64,000 nt of DNA. Origin: Proteobacteria bacterium ST_bin14 (GTDB lineage Bacteria; Pseudomonadota; Alphaproteobacteria; Sphingomonadales; Sphingomonadaceae). Under the pieces are notes generated by a model. The model was not told where the DNA came from. It made no database searches and saw only the letters and a program-made list of their open reading frames with translations. This document shows, piece by piece, positions 1 to 7,386 of this stretch; position 1 is the stretch's first letter; each line of letters starts with the position of its first letter. Where the stretch lies: contig MSXR01000006.1 in assembly GCA_002083655.1 (NCBI GenBank), positions 177,483-241,482 on the forward strand. The letters are read 5' to 3'. The position numbers were made by a program, and so were the translations under genes.

Positions 1-1
1 A

Positions 2-400
2 TACGATGACGGCCGCCGGTTGCTCGTTGCCGATTATGGAGCAGGCATCGCGAGCATTGACGAAACGGGCGTCCGGACACCAATTGTGCGCGAAGATGGC
101 CGCCCGCTGCGCGGGGTCGATGGGCTGGCGCGCGTGGGCGATTGGATCATTGGCATCCAGAATAGCCAGTCGCCGGGCGTCGTTCTGGCCTTCAAACTAG
201 CGGCGGATGGCCAGCATATGACGGCATTGCAAGTGCTAGCGGGGGGCGCAGATTTTCCTGATCCGACGCAGATTACGGTATCCGGAGACCGCATATTGAT
301 CGTCGCCGATGCGCAGTGGGTTGCCTATGACCCTGCCAGGTCGGTGGATCGCCCGACACAGCATGCCACCCGCATCCTTTCCCTTCCGATCCCGCGATAA
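2..400 (+). CDS. SMP-30/NHL-like beta-propeller protein, 3' part only
   Basis: Only the C-terminal ~132 residues are in the window. The frame is open to the left edge, so the true start lies outside. The visible part reads LLVADYGAGIASID, then IIGIQNSQSPGVV and ILIVADAQWVAYD, i.e. repeated beta strands with an 'xLxVADxxxxxI' pattern. This is typical of the SMP-30/gluconolactonase or NHL-type propeller blades that many secreted or cytosolic lactonase-like proteins share. The substrate cannot be told from this fragment. It ends at TAA, with a GNAT gene following after about 54 bases on the same strand. The family call is an inference from blade-like periodicity. Confidence 0.5.
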   Translation, partial: YDDGRRLLVADYGAGIASIDETGVRTPIVREDGRPLRGVDGLARVGDWIIGIQNSQSPGVVLAFKLAADGQHMTALQVLAGGADFPDPTQITVSGDRILIVADAQWVAYDPARSVDRPTQHATRILSLPIPR

Positions 401-454
401 TGATGTGCAGGGGGGACGTGGACACGATTGATCAAACGGCTTCACGCATGATGA

Positions 455-955
455 GTGGCCGTTGTGATTGAGTGCGGCAAACACGAATTCATAATTATCC
501 AGGACGATGCGACCGGCCCCGAAATCACCACACTGATCGGGCTGCACTTGGCGGCGGTTCAAGCCGATACGGCGGCGGAGTTTCGGTTCGCTTTGGGGTT
601 GGATGCGCTGCGCGCGCCCGATGTGACGCTTTGGAGCTTGTGGGAAGGGCGGGCGCTGCTCGGCTGCGCTGCGCTGAAGGATCTTGGCGCAGGCGAGGGC
701 GAGGTAAAGTCGATGCGCACCCACCCTGATCACTTGCGGCGCGGCGTGGCGGCAGCATTGCTCAGCCATCTCATCACCCAAGCCAAAGCGCGGCGGTGGC
801 ACCGGCTCAATCTCGAAACGGGGACCAGCCCTTCATTCGCACCCGCCCATGCGCTGTACCGCCGGTTTGGTTTCGTCGATTGCGGCCCCTATGCCGATTA
901 TATCGAAAGCCCGCATAATCACTTCATGACGCTGGCGTTGGACGCGCGGGGCTGA
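455..955 (+). CDS. GNAT family N-acetyltransferase (YsnE-like)
   Basis: A 166-residue protein of the GNAT acetyl-CoA-dependent N-acetyltransferase superfamily. The acetyl-CoA loop region is VKSMRTHPDHLRRGVAAALL (about residues 91-110; motif A R/Q-x-x-G-x-A). It is followed by the ALYRRFGFVDCGPYADY segment and the FMTLAL end found in YsnE-like acetyltransferases. The substrate is unknown. The start shown is GTG at 455; an in-frame GTG at 464 is equally possible because no strong Shine-Dalgarno sequence separates them. It stands alone between the propeller-like gene and the nuo operon, with about 100 bases before nuoA that should hold the nuo promoter. Confidence 0.8.
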   Translation: MAVVIECGKHEFIIIQDDATGPEITTLIGLHLAAVQADTAAEFRFALGLDALRAPDVTLWSLWEGRALLGCAALKDLGAGEGEVKSMRTHPDHLRRGVAAALLSHLITQAKARRWHRLNLETGTSPSFAPAHALYRRFGFVDCGPYADYIESPHNHFMTLALDARG

Positions 956-1056
956 TCAGATACCTGGCCGGTGCGATATTGCTTCCCAGCGCCCTTGCCC
1001 CCTCCAAGTCATCGTCCTAAAGCCCGGTCCATCGATTCCGCAGTTGCGAGGGCCCT

Positions 1057-1431
1057 TTGGTCGATCTGTCACAATATCTGCCGATCCTGCTTTTCATCGG
1101 GGTTGCGCTCGTGCTGTCCGGCGTGTTCGTGTTCGCGCCGATGGCGGTGTCGCGGCTGACGGGATCGCATAAGCCGACGCCTGAGAAACTGACCGAATAT
1201 GAATGCGGCTTTCCCGCTTTTGAGGATAGCCGCAGCCAATTCGACGTGCGGTTTTATCTGGTCGCCATCCTGTTCATCATCTTCGATCTGGAAGCGGCGT
1301 TCATTTATCCCTGGGCCGTTTCGGTGTTCAAGCTGGGCTGGGTGGCGTGGTTTTCGATGATGATCTTCATCGCCGAACTCGCGCTGGGCCTGGCCTATGC
1401 GTGGAAAAAGGGAGCGCTCGATTGGGAGTAG
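1057..1431 (+). CDS. nuoA: NADH-quinone oxidoreductase subunit A
   Basis: Membrane subunit of complex I, next to the quinone channel between the peripheral and membrane arms. 124 residues with three predicted transmembrane helices. The conserved loop EYECGFPAFEDSRSQFDVRFY, shown here only by its key residues ECG and F-x-x-RF, marks the family. The start is TTG at 1057, chosen because GAGGG lies 4-5 bases upstream and the N-terminus VDLSQYLPIL fits family members. It opens the nuo operon. The last codons overlap the nuoB start by 10 bases, which suggests translational coupling. Confidence 0.95.
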   Translation: MVDLSQYLPILLFIGVALVLSGVFVFAPMAVSRLTGSHKPTPEKLTEYECGFPAFEDSRSQFDVRFYLVAILFIIFDLEAAFIYPWAVSVFKLGWVAWFSMMIFIAELALGLAYAWKKGALDWE

Positions 1432-1961
1432 AACTCGAACGAGCGCCTGCGGCTGGCACCTTGCCAGACGTCGCTTTCCTCAACGATATCAACAGTGAAC
1501 TGGGTGACAAGGGTTTCCTCGTCACCTCCACCGAAGAGCTGTTTCAATGGGCGCGCACCGGATCGCTCTGGTGGATGACGTTCGGGCTGGCATGCTGCGC
1601 GGTGGAGATGATCCATGTCAACATGCCGCGTTATGATCTGGAGCGCTTTGGCGCCGCGCCGCGCGCCTCCCCCCGCCAGTCAGACGTGATGATCGTGGCG
1701 GGAACGCTGTGTAACAAAATGGCTCCCGCGCTGCGCCGCGTCTATGATCAGATGAGCGAGCCGAAATACGTCATCTCAATGGGTAGCTGCGCCAATGGCG
1801 GCGGCTATTATCATTACAGCTATTCGGTGGTGCGCGGGTGCGACCGTATTGTGCCGGTCGATATCTATGTGCCGGGCTGCCCGCCAACGGCCGAGGCATT
1901 GCTGTACGGCATCATGCAGCTGCAGCGCAAAATCCGCCGCGTCGGGACGATCGAACGGTGA
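1422..1961 (+). CDS. nuoB: NADH-quinone oxidoreductase subunit B
   Basis: Carries the terminal iron-sulfur cluster N2 that hands electrons to quinone. 179 residues from TTG at 1422, inside the end of nuoA; a longer open frame exists upstream but MGVEL is the usual family N-terminus. Cluster ligands are visible as C58 and C59 (tandem, in GLACCAVE), C123 (GSCANGGGYY) and C153 (PGCPP). Length and all four cysteines are normal. The gene is followed by a 145-base gap filled by a palindromic repeat rather than by direct coupling to nuoC. Confidence 0.95.
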   Translation: MGVELERAPAAGTLPDVAFLNDINSELGDKGFLVTSTEELFQWARTGSLWWMTFGLACCAVEMIHVNMPRYDLERFGAAPRASPRQSDVMIVAGTLCNKMAPALRRVYDQMSEPKYVISMGSCANGGGYYHYSYSVVRGCDRIVPVDIYVPGCPPTAEALLYGIMQLQRKIRRVGTIER

Positions 1962-1977
1962 TGGCTCACGCAACCGA

Positions 1978-2104
1978 AATCCTCCCCGGCACGGGGAGGG
2001 GGACCATCCGCAGGATGGTGGAGGGGGCGAGCCGGCAGCGCAACGTTTGGGGAAGCCCCCCTCCGTCGCGCTGCGCGCGCCACCTCCCCGTGCCGGGGAG
2101 GATT
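1978..2104. repeat. Long palindromic repeat between nuoB and nuoC; its right arm contains the nuoC Shine-Dalgarno
   Basis: Positions 1978-1999 and 2083-2104 are perfect 22-base inverted copies of each other, and each arm is itself partly palindromic (CCTCCCCGGCACGGGGAGG). An inner hairpin ACCATCCGCAGGATGGT lies at about 2002-2018. Repeats with these features are widely dispersed in sphingomonad genomes. The GGAGG at 2097-2101, inside the right arm, is 5 bases from the nuoC ATG at 2107 and is the only ribosome-binding site there. Folding of the whole element would hide it. Confidence 0.85.
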
Positions 2105-2106
2105 TG

Positions 2107-2895
2107 ATGCGTAGTCCCGCACCCGCGTACGCCCCGAATGACGGTGTGATCGACGCTGCACACGCGGTGCTCGGCGCGATGATCGTCGACACGCTTGATG
2201 CACATGGCGAAGTAACGCTGACGGTGGATCGCCTGCACCTGATCGACGCGATGGTGTTGCTGCGCGATACGCCAGGGCTGGAATATCAGCAGCTGATGGA
2301 AATCGCCGGGGTCGATTATCTTGACCGCGCAGAGCGGTTCGACGTTTGCTATCACCTGCTTAGCCTGACGCGGAACCACCGCATCCGCGTGCGCGTGACG
2401 ACCGATGAGGAAAAGCCGGTGCCATCGGTGACGGTGATGTGGCCGGTCGCGGGCTGGCTGGAGCGCGAAGTGTACGACATGTACGGCGTGCTGTTTGAGG
2501 GGAACACCGATCTGCGCCGCATCCTGACCGATTACGGTTTTCGCGGGCACCCGCAGCGCAAGGACTTTCCGCTCTCTGGCTATGTCGAGCTGCGCTATTC
2601 GGAAGAGGCCAAGCGCGTTGTGTACGAGCCCGTCAAGCTCGCGCAGGATTTTCGCAGTTTCGATTTTATGAGCCCGTGGGAGGGCGCAGAATATATCCTG
2701 CCGGGCGACGAAAAAGCGCCCACGCCGCCACCTGCTGCCCCGGTCCCCGCTGCAACGCCGCCGTCGCCAAAAACGAGCGAAACGACCGCACAGACTGGCG
2801 CAGGCAAGCCCGGTCCCGATGCTGGCCCCAAGCCTGCCGATCCGGATGTGGTGAAAAAGCCGCGGGCTGCCCGCAAGCCAAAGGCACCGAAATGA
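2107..2895 (+). CDS. nuoC: NADH-quinone oxidoreductase subunit C
   Basis: Peripheral-arm subunit of complex I that helps form the quinone pocket. 262 residues from ATG 2107, which has GGAGG at the right distance; the longer open frame upstream only reads through the palindrome. The 30-kDa subunit signature is visible as EREVYDMYGVLFEGNTDLRR-like residues (E-R-E-x-x-D-x-x-G) and the RKDFPLSGY end. The core ends near residue 205. Beyond it lies a long Pro/Ala/Lys-rich tail ending in basic residues (RKPKAPK) that the family does not need; it looks disordered. Confidence 0.94.
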   Translation: MRSPAPAYAPNDGVIDAAHAVLGAMIVDTLDAHGEVTLTVDRLHLIDAMVLLRDTPGLEYQQLMEIAGVDYLDRAERFDVCYHLLSLTRNHRIRVRVTTDEEKPVPSVTVMWPVAGWLEREVYDMYGVLFEGNTDLRRILTDYGFRGHPQRKDFPLSGYVELRYSEEAKRVVYEPVKLAQDFRSFDFMSPWEGAEYILPGDEKAPTPPPAAPVPAATPPSPKTSETTAQTGAGKPGPDAGPKPADPDVVKKPRAARKPKAPK

Positions 2896-2911
2896 TCGTC
2901 TTTCCTTCCTG

Positions 2912-3015
2912 CTTCCCCGGCGCAGGCCTGGCCCCAGTCGCGAGCGGCGATTTGGCTGGCGGAGCGATTGAAAATTTCGGGTGTTTCAACTGGGCCCCGG
3001 CCTTCGCCGGGGAAG
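2912..3015. repeat. Palindromic repeat between nuoC and nuoD
   Basis: Arms at 2912-2938 and 2989-3015 are inverted copies matching at 24 of 27 bases (core CTTCCCCGGCG ... CCCAGT). The arm sequence differs from the nuoB/nuoC repeat, so this is a second repeat family in the same operon. It fills nearly all of the 144 bases between nuoC and nuoD. The nuoD ribosome-binding site (GGAG at 3030-3033) lies just outside it. Confidence 0.8.
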
Positions 3016-3039
3016 CTGCGATTGGCTCTGGAGGCGCGC

Positions 3040-4275
3040 ATGGCTGATCATATGGAAAAGCTTGCCGGGATCACTGACGCCGCTGACCCCACCACGGGTG
3101 ACGTGGCGATTGAGAATTACACGATCAATTTCGGGCCGCAGCATCCCGCGGCACACGGCGTGTTGCGGCTGGTGATGGAACTGGACGGTGAAATCGTCGA
3201 GCGGCTTGATCCGCATATCGGCCTGCTCCACCGCGGCACCGAAAAGCTGATTGAGCACAAGACGTACCTGCAGGCATTGCCCTATTTCGACCGGCTCGAT
3301 TACTGCTCGCCGCTGTGTATGGAGCATAGTTATGTGCTCGCGATTGAGAAATTGCTCGATCTGGAAGTGCCGCTGCGCGCGCAATATCTGCGGGTATTTT
3401 TTGCCGAATTGACACGCATTTCCAATCACATGCTCAATCTCGGCAGCCATATGATGGATGTCGGCGCGATGACGCCGAACCTGTGGCTGTTCGAAATCCG
3501 CGAGGATTGCCTGAACTTTTTTGAGCGCGTGTCGGGCGCGCGGATGCATTCGGCCTATTTCCGGCCGGGCGGCGTGCATCAGGATGTGCCGCTGAAGCTG
3601 CTCAGCGACATCGCCGACTGGCTCGACACCCGCCTGCCGCGCCTGTTCGAGGATGCGATTTCGCTGGTCGCCGACAACCGCATCTTCAAGCAGCGCAACG
3701 TCGATATCGCCATCGTCAGCCGTGAAGACGCGATCAAATGGGGCTTTTCCGGTCCGATGATCCGGGGCGCAGGCATCGCGTGGGATCTGCGCAAGTCGCA
3801 GCCCTATGACGTGTATGACCGGATGAAGTTCGAAATCCCGGTCGGCACGCGCGGCGATTGCTATGACCGGTTCATGGTGCGCGTGGAGGAGGTCCGCCAG
3901 TCGGTGCGGATTATGAAGCAGTGCCTGAACGAGATGCCCGAGGGGCCGATCGCCTCGCTCGATCGCAAGGTCGTGCCGCCCAAGCGCGCCGAGATGAAGC
4001 GATCGATGGAAGCGCTGATCCACCACTTCAAGCTCTATACCGAGGGCTTTCACGTGCCCGCCGGCGAAGTCTATGTCGCGACCGAAAGCCCCAAGGGTGA
4101 ATTCGGCGTCTATCTGGTGAGCGACGGGACCAACAAGCCGTATCGCTGCAAGATCCGCCCGACCGCGTTTTCGCACCTGCAGGCGATGGACTTCATGAGC
4201 CGGGGGCACATGCTGGCCGATACGACGGCGATTTTGGGTGCGCTGGATATCGTGTTTGGGGAGTGTGACCGGTGA
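3040..4275 (+). CDS. nuoD: NADH-quinone oxidoreductase subunit D
   Basis: The 49-kDa subunit forming most of the quinone-binding cavity; related to the large subunit of [NiFe] hydrogenases. 411 residues from ATG 3040, chosen for its GGAG and the usual short N-terminus (MADHMEKL). Family landmarks are visible: NFGPQHPAAHG near residue 36, HRGTEKLIEH, LDYCSPLCMEHSY, and the ending FGECDR. Length is normal. The last 49 bases (4227-4275) occur again at 5007-5055, downstream of an inserted A+T-rich gene. The stop codon overlaps the GTG start of that gene by 4 bases. Confidence 0.96.
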   Translation: MADHMEKLAGITDAADPTTGDVAIENYTINFGPQHPAAHGVLRLVMELDGEIVERLDPHIGLLHRGTEKLIEHKTYLQALPYFDRLDYCSPLCMEHSYVLAIEKLLDLEVPLRAQYLRVFFAELTRISNHMLNLGSHMMDVGAMTPNLWLFEIREDCLNFFERVSGARMHSAYFRPGGVHQDVPLKLLSDIADWLDTRLPRLFEDAISLVADNRIFKQRNVDIAIVSREDAIKWGFSGPMIRGAGIAWDLRKSQPYDVYDRMKFEIPVGTRGDCYDRFMVRVEEVRQSVRIMKQCLNEMPEGPIASLDRKVVPPKRAEMKRSMEALIHHFKLYTEGFHVPAGEVYVATESPKGEFGVYLVSDGTNKPYRCKIRPTAFSHLQAMDFMSRGHMLADTTAILGALDIVFGECDR

Positions 4276-4835
4276 TCACTCTTGCCGCGCTCTTACTGGT
4301 GCTTGACCCCGCCGCTAATTTTGATTTGCTTGCCGCCAAGACTTTAATCGAAAAAGTAAAATCACAAGCTGACGGAAAACTCCCTATAAGGGATCAAAAT
4401 GAAGCTAACGAAGTTCGAGATTGGAAAGCGTTCTCTCAGTTTCGATATATTTTGTTAACTAACATTATCCCGAGTGCCATTTTAGATAGAAAGCTGGATT
4501 GTGAGGCAATGAATCGGCTTATCAATTCTGCGGCCTACGACTTAAGCGGTCGGAATTTAAGTTTTTGCAATCTTGTTTCGAATTCAGAAGTTGGAAAATT
4601 AATTAAAAACAAAAAGGACGAGCGGTATAGTTACATGACCGGATCAGTGTTTGGAATGCTTCATGATTCTGATGGTGTGAACAAATTCATGTTGCAATGT
4701 GATATAAAAAGTACCGACGGTCTCATTGCAACGTCTGTGGCGTTCCAGTTCAATGTACTTAACGGTAAGGTTTTTGAGGCGCGTCAAATAGCTGCCGTGC
4801 CTATGCAAGGCAGCTTGGCGAAAACCAATGGCTGA
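4272..4835 (+). CDS. Hypothetical secreted protein, A+T-rich insert in the nuo operon
   Basis: 187 residues beginning MITLAALLLVLDPAANF, which reads as a short signal peptide or membrane anchor, followed by a polar Lys/Asn-rich body with cysteines at about 80, 99 and 144. I do not recognise the family. Base and codon use stand out: many TTA, ATA, AAA, TTT and AAT codons against the G+C-rich neighbours, a sign of recent acquisition. The GTG start at 4272 overlaps the nuoD TGA, so the gene is read with the nuo operon. Downstream lie a palindromic repeat and a second copy of the nuoD 3' end, so the gene is bracketed by nuoD sequence. It has no evident complex I role. Confidence 0.7.
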   Translation: MITLAALLLVLDPAANFDLLAAKTLIEKVKSQADGKLPIRDQNEANEVRDWKAFSQFRYILLTNIIPSAILDRKLDCEAMNRLINSAAYDLSGRNLSFCNLVSNSEVGKLIKNKKDERYSYMTGSVFGMLHDSDGVNKFMLQCDIKSTDGLIATSVAFQFNVLNGKVFEARQIAAVPMQGSLAKTNG

Positions 4836-4902
4836 AGCCCCTAAAATTTTCGGCGAGGTCGAGGCCCGCGCACGCTCGGGAGCGTTCGCGGTCTCCTCGT
4901 GC

Positions 4903-4990
4903 CGTCATGCCGGACTTGATCCGGCATCCCGCTTCTTCTTCGCTGCCGCGTCCAAAGGCAGCGGGACCCCGGATCAAGTCCGGGGTGACG
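4903..4990. repeat. Palindromic repeat downstream of the A+T-rich insert
   Basis: Arms 4903-4931 and 4962-4990 are inverted copies (CGTCA-x-x-CCGGACTTGATCCGG type) and enclose an inner stem CGCTGCC/GGCAGCG at 4941-4947 and 4957-4963. This is a third repeat family in the nuo operon. It sits between the inserted gene and the second copy of the nuoD end. Confidence 0.85.
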
Positions 4991-5006
4991 AAAGTGAGTG
5001 TGGATC

Positions 5007-5055
5007 GGCGATTCTGGGCGCGATGCATATCGTGTTTGGGGAGTGTGACCGGTGA
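5007..5055 (+). pseudogene. Duplicated 3' end of nuoD
   Basis: These 49 bases match 4227-4275, the end of nuoD, at 45 of 49 positions including the stop codon. The encoded end AILGAMHIVFGECDR compares with AILGALDIVFGECDR in NuoD, so both protein changes are replacements. A frame opening at ATG 4828 (overlapping the end of the A+T-rich gene) runs through the palindrome into this remnant and stops with it at 5055, so a 75-residue read-through product is possible but looks accidental. As at the real nuoD end, the final GGTGA provides a GTG start for the next gene. Confidence 0.8.
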
Positions 5056-5261
5056 GCGACCTTGTTCGATTTCGGTTGATCTTAATGGCCATAAGGGTCC
5101 CGATCTTCATCGCTCTCGTTTATGTGATGTGGACCAGGGGGTTGGAGGGTTGGCCAATTCTTGTTCCGCTCACGGCCGCCTATGCATTAACGATCGTTGG
5201 GCGCCTGAGGATCAATGCGCTTGAAGGCCGACTGCAAGAACGGGCACGGCTAGATGACTAA
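5052..5261 (+). CDS. Small membrane protein of unknown function
   Basis: 69 residues from GTG 5052, overlapping the stop of the nuoD remnant by 4 bases and the following cupin gene by 8. Two hydrophobic stretches (LILMAIRVPIFIALVYVMW, then GWPILVPLTAAYALTIVG) suggest two transmembrane helices, with a short charged C-terminal helix. I do not recognise it. The tight coupling argues that it is translated. It may have arrived with the cupin as one block. Confidence 0.5.
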   Translation: MSDLVRFRLILMAIRVPIFIALVYVMWTRGLEGWPILVPLTAAYALTIVGRLRINALEGRLQERARLDD

Positions 5262-5625
5262 CACCCCCGCCACCCTCAACATCGCCGACAAGCTCGCGCT
5301 ATTCGCCGATCACTGGAACCCGCGCATCATCGGCCATTATAACGGCAATGAAATCCGCGTGGCGAAGGTGCAGGGCGAGTTCAGCTGGCACGCGCATGCC
5401 GATACCGATGAGCTGTTCCTCGTGATCGCGGGCGAGCTCGGCATCGAATTCCGCGATGGCATCCGCCATTATGGCCCCGGCGAGCTGGTCGTCGTGCCCA
5501 AGGGCACCGAGCACAAGCCCTTTGCCGATGCCGAAGCGCATATCCTGCTGATGGACCGCGAGGGCGAGCCGAATACGGGCATCAATCCATCAGCACTGAC
5601 GCGCGCGACGCTGGAGGTGATCTGA
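5254..5625 (+). CDS. Cupin domain protein
   Basis: A 123-residue single-domain cupin. The metal-binding motif 1 is complete: G41-x4-H46-x-H48-x4-E53-x6-G60. Motif 2 (P82-x4-H87) gives the fourth ligand, so a bound divalent metal is expected. Small cupins of this type are often isomerases or mannose-6-phosphate-isomerase-like proteins, but the substrate cannot be read from sequence. It overlaps the genes on both sides (8 bases upstream, 1 base downstream) and lies between nuoD and nuoE. Nothing links it to complex I chemistry. Confidence 0.85.
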   Translation: MTNTPATLNIADKLALFADHWNPRIIGHYNGNEIRVAKVQGEFSWHAHADTDELFLVIAGELGIEFRDGIRHYGPGELVVVPKGTEHKPFADAEAHILLMDREGEPNTGINPSALTRATLEVI

Positions 5626-5852
5626 TGACTGAAGCTGAATCGTCAATCATGCTTGAAATTCTAAAGCGCCTCCAGTCGGATATGTCCGAAATGAAGGCCG
5701 ATATGTCAGATATGCGTCTGTGCATGACGGCAAACGAGGAACACCTTGCCACGTTGGTTATGTCGGTTTCCGGGATCAACCATAGGCTCGATCGTTTGGC
5801 CGACCGGGTAGAACGCATCGAGCGTCGTCTCGATCTGCTGGATACGCACTGA
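5625..5852 (+). CDS. Small coiled-coil protein, paralogue of the one after nuoF
   Basis: 75 residues, almost wholly helical heptads: MLEILKRLQSDMSEMKADM, then HRLDRLADRVERIERRLDLL. Its ATG overlaps the cupin stop and its TGA overlaps the nuoE ATG by one base. The protein at 8981-9211 has the same length and pattern (MLEILK-x-x-QSD ... RV-x-RIE-x-RL-x-L-x-DT), so the two are paralogues placed on either side of nuoE and nuoF. Small coiled-coil proteins of this kind occur in many alphaproteobacteria without an assigned role. A homo-oligomer is a reasonable guess, no more. Confidence 0.65.
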   Translation: MTEAESSIMLEILKRLQSDMSEMKADMSDMRLCMTANEEHLATLVMSVSGINHRLDRLADRVERIERRLDLLDTH

Positions 5853-6517
5853 TGGCTGACCACGCCCACATCCCCGACGAAACCGAAACCCGCGCGCGCT
5901 GGGGCGATTTTGCCTGGACGCCGGAGAACGCCGCCAAGGCGAAGGAAATCGTCGGTCGCTATCCGCCGGGTCGGCAGCAATCCGCGTCGATCCCGTTCCT
6001 CGATCTTGCCCAGCGACAGGTGGGCGCGGCGACGCAGACGCAAGGCTGGCTGCCCGTGCCCGTGATTGAATTCGTCGCGCGTGAGCTCGGCATGCCCTAT
6101 ATGCGGGTCTACGAGGTCGCGACCTTCTACACGATGTTCAATCTGGCCCCCGTCGGCCGCTATCATGTGCAGGTTTGCGGGACGACGCCGTGCATGCTCG
6201 CAGGTTCGGACGATGTGTTTTCCGCGTGCCAGAACCACGGGCTGATCAAGGGCAAGACGACACCCGACGGCCTGTTTACCCTGACCGAGGTTGAATGCCT
6301 GGGCACCTGCGCCAATGCGCCAATGGTGCAAATCAACGACGACAATTTCGAAGATCTCGACTATGATCGCATGACAAAGGTGCTCGAAGCACTGGCGCGG
6401 GGAGAGGCGCCAACACCGGGATCGCAGATCGGGCGGCAGACGAGCTGTCCGGCGGGCGGCCCGACCAGCCTGAAGGATATGGTTACCGAGAACCACGATT
6501 ATCGCGGGGAATGGTGA
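5852..6517 (+). CDS. nuoE: NADH-quinone oxidoreductase subunit E
   Basis: The 24-kDa subunit carrying the [2Fe-2S] cluster N1a beside the FMN site. 221 residues with an N-terminal helical part and a thioredoxin-like C-terminal domain. Ligands are C109 and C114 (QVCGTTPCM) and C149 and C153 (ECLGTCANAP). The C-terminus after residue ~190 is somewhat longer than the minimal fold. It is separated from nuoD by four small genes and from nuoF by an FkbM methyltransferase and a small membrane protein, an uncommon arrangement for subunits that form one module. Confidence 0.95.
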   Translation: MADHAHIPDETETRARWGDFAWTPENAAKAKEIVGRYPPGRQQSASIPFLDLAQRQVGAATQTQGWLPVPVIEFVARELGMPYMRVYEVATFYTMFNLAPVGRYHVQVCGTTPCMLAGSDDVFSACQNHGLIKGKTTPDGLFTLTEVECLGTCANAPMVQINDDNFEDLDYDRMTKVLEALARGEAPTPGSQIGRQTSCPAGGPTSLKDMVTENHDYRGEW

Positions 6518-7386
6518 TGGGCGCGCTCGCCAGTGCTTGGAATTCCTTTGTCGTCAATCCCCGATCTCATCCGCTGGGAAAACGGGACCTGTTGGGAACC
6601 TATTGGCGGATCATTAGCTGGCAGTTGCGGAGTCGGGCAGCGCGAGGATCGCTGATCTCGCCATGGGTCAATGACGCGCGCCTGATCGTCAAGCACGGTC
6701 AAACGGGGGCCACAGGCAACCTCTATTTTGGCCTTCACGAATATGCTGATATGGCATTTTTTGTCCATTTCCTTCGAAAGGGGGATGTCTTTGCCGATAT
6801 CGGCGCGAATATCGGCAGCTATACGATTCTGGCGGCAAAGATCGCAGGCGCGACCGTGATTGCCTTCGAACCGCTTGAGGTGACAGCGGCCGTGCTGGCG
6901 GAAAACGTTGCTCTGAACGAAGTGGCAGACCGCGTCACCATCCAACAGATCGCGCTGGGCGGCACAGCCGGGACCGCCAGATTCACCAGTGGCCATGACA
7001 CGATGAACCATTTTTCCGACGATCAGCAGGACGCAGCGGTTGAGGTGGTGGTCGATACAGCGGATGCACAACTTGCCGGGCGCAATGTAGTGGCGATGAA
7101 AATCGATGTCGAGGGCGCGGAGGATCTGGTGTTTTCCGCCGCCGGTACGCTGCTGGCCGAACCGCAACTGGTTGCGATCGAGATCGAAACGTTGAGCGAG
7201 AGCGTCCGAACGATGATTGAGGCCGTCGGCTTTGTTGAACATTGGTATGATCCAGACACCCGGACCGTTTCGCCGGAGCCGAACGACATTATGCGGCACA
7301 ATTATCTGTTTCTGCGCAATTCTGCGCTTGTCGCGGATCGAGTGCGTTCAGCGCCGTCTGTGCGATTTGGAAAGTTCTCTATATGA
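6517..7386 (+). CDS. FkbM family methyltransferase
   Basis: About 289 residues. The SAM-binding motif is FADIGANIGSY (D94 to G100), followed by the acidic residue in VIAFEPLE. The FkbM-type middle (VVAMKIDVEGAE) and end are also clear. Family members O-methylate sugars or small molecules; the substrate here is unknown. Possible starts are ATG 6511, GTG 6514 and ATG 6517. I take 6517 because GGGGA at 6506-6510 is correctly spaced from it and it gives the 1-base overlap seen elsewhere in this operon. No sugar or polyketide genes are nearby. Confidence 0.85.
   Translation: MGALASAWNSFVVNPRSHPLGKRDLLGTYWRIISWQLRSRAARGSLISPWVNDARLIVKHGQTGATGNLYFGLHEYADMAFFVHFLRKGDVFADIGANIGSYTILAAKIAGATVIAFEPLEVTAAVLAENVALNEVADRVTIQQIALGGTAGTARFTSGHDTMNHFSDDQQDAAVEVVVDTADAQLAGRNVVAMKIDVEGAEDLVFSAAGTLLAEPQLVAIEIETLSESVRTMIEAVGFVEHWYDPDTRTVSPEPNDIMRHNYLFLRNSALVADRVRSAPSVRFGKFSI

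Noticed and set aside
1795..2106. Longer open frame for nuoC reaching into the end of nuoB
   Set aside because: It reads through the palindromic repeat and matches nothing; the ATG at 2107 has a good ribosome-binding site and the family N-terminus.
2986..4209. 407-residue - strand frame opposite nuoD
   Set aside because: His/Arg/Gln-rich antisense shadow of a fully conserved gene.
4828..5055. 75-residue open frame overlapping the A+T-rich gene
   Set aside because: It consists of repeat sequence plus the nuoD-end remnant; read-through product only, so treated as a remnant and not as a gene.
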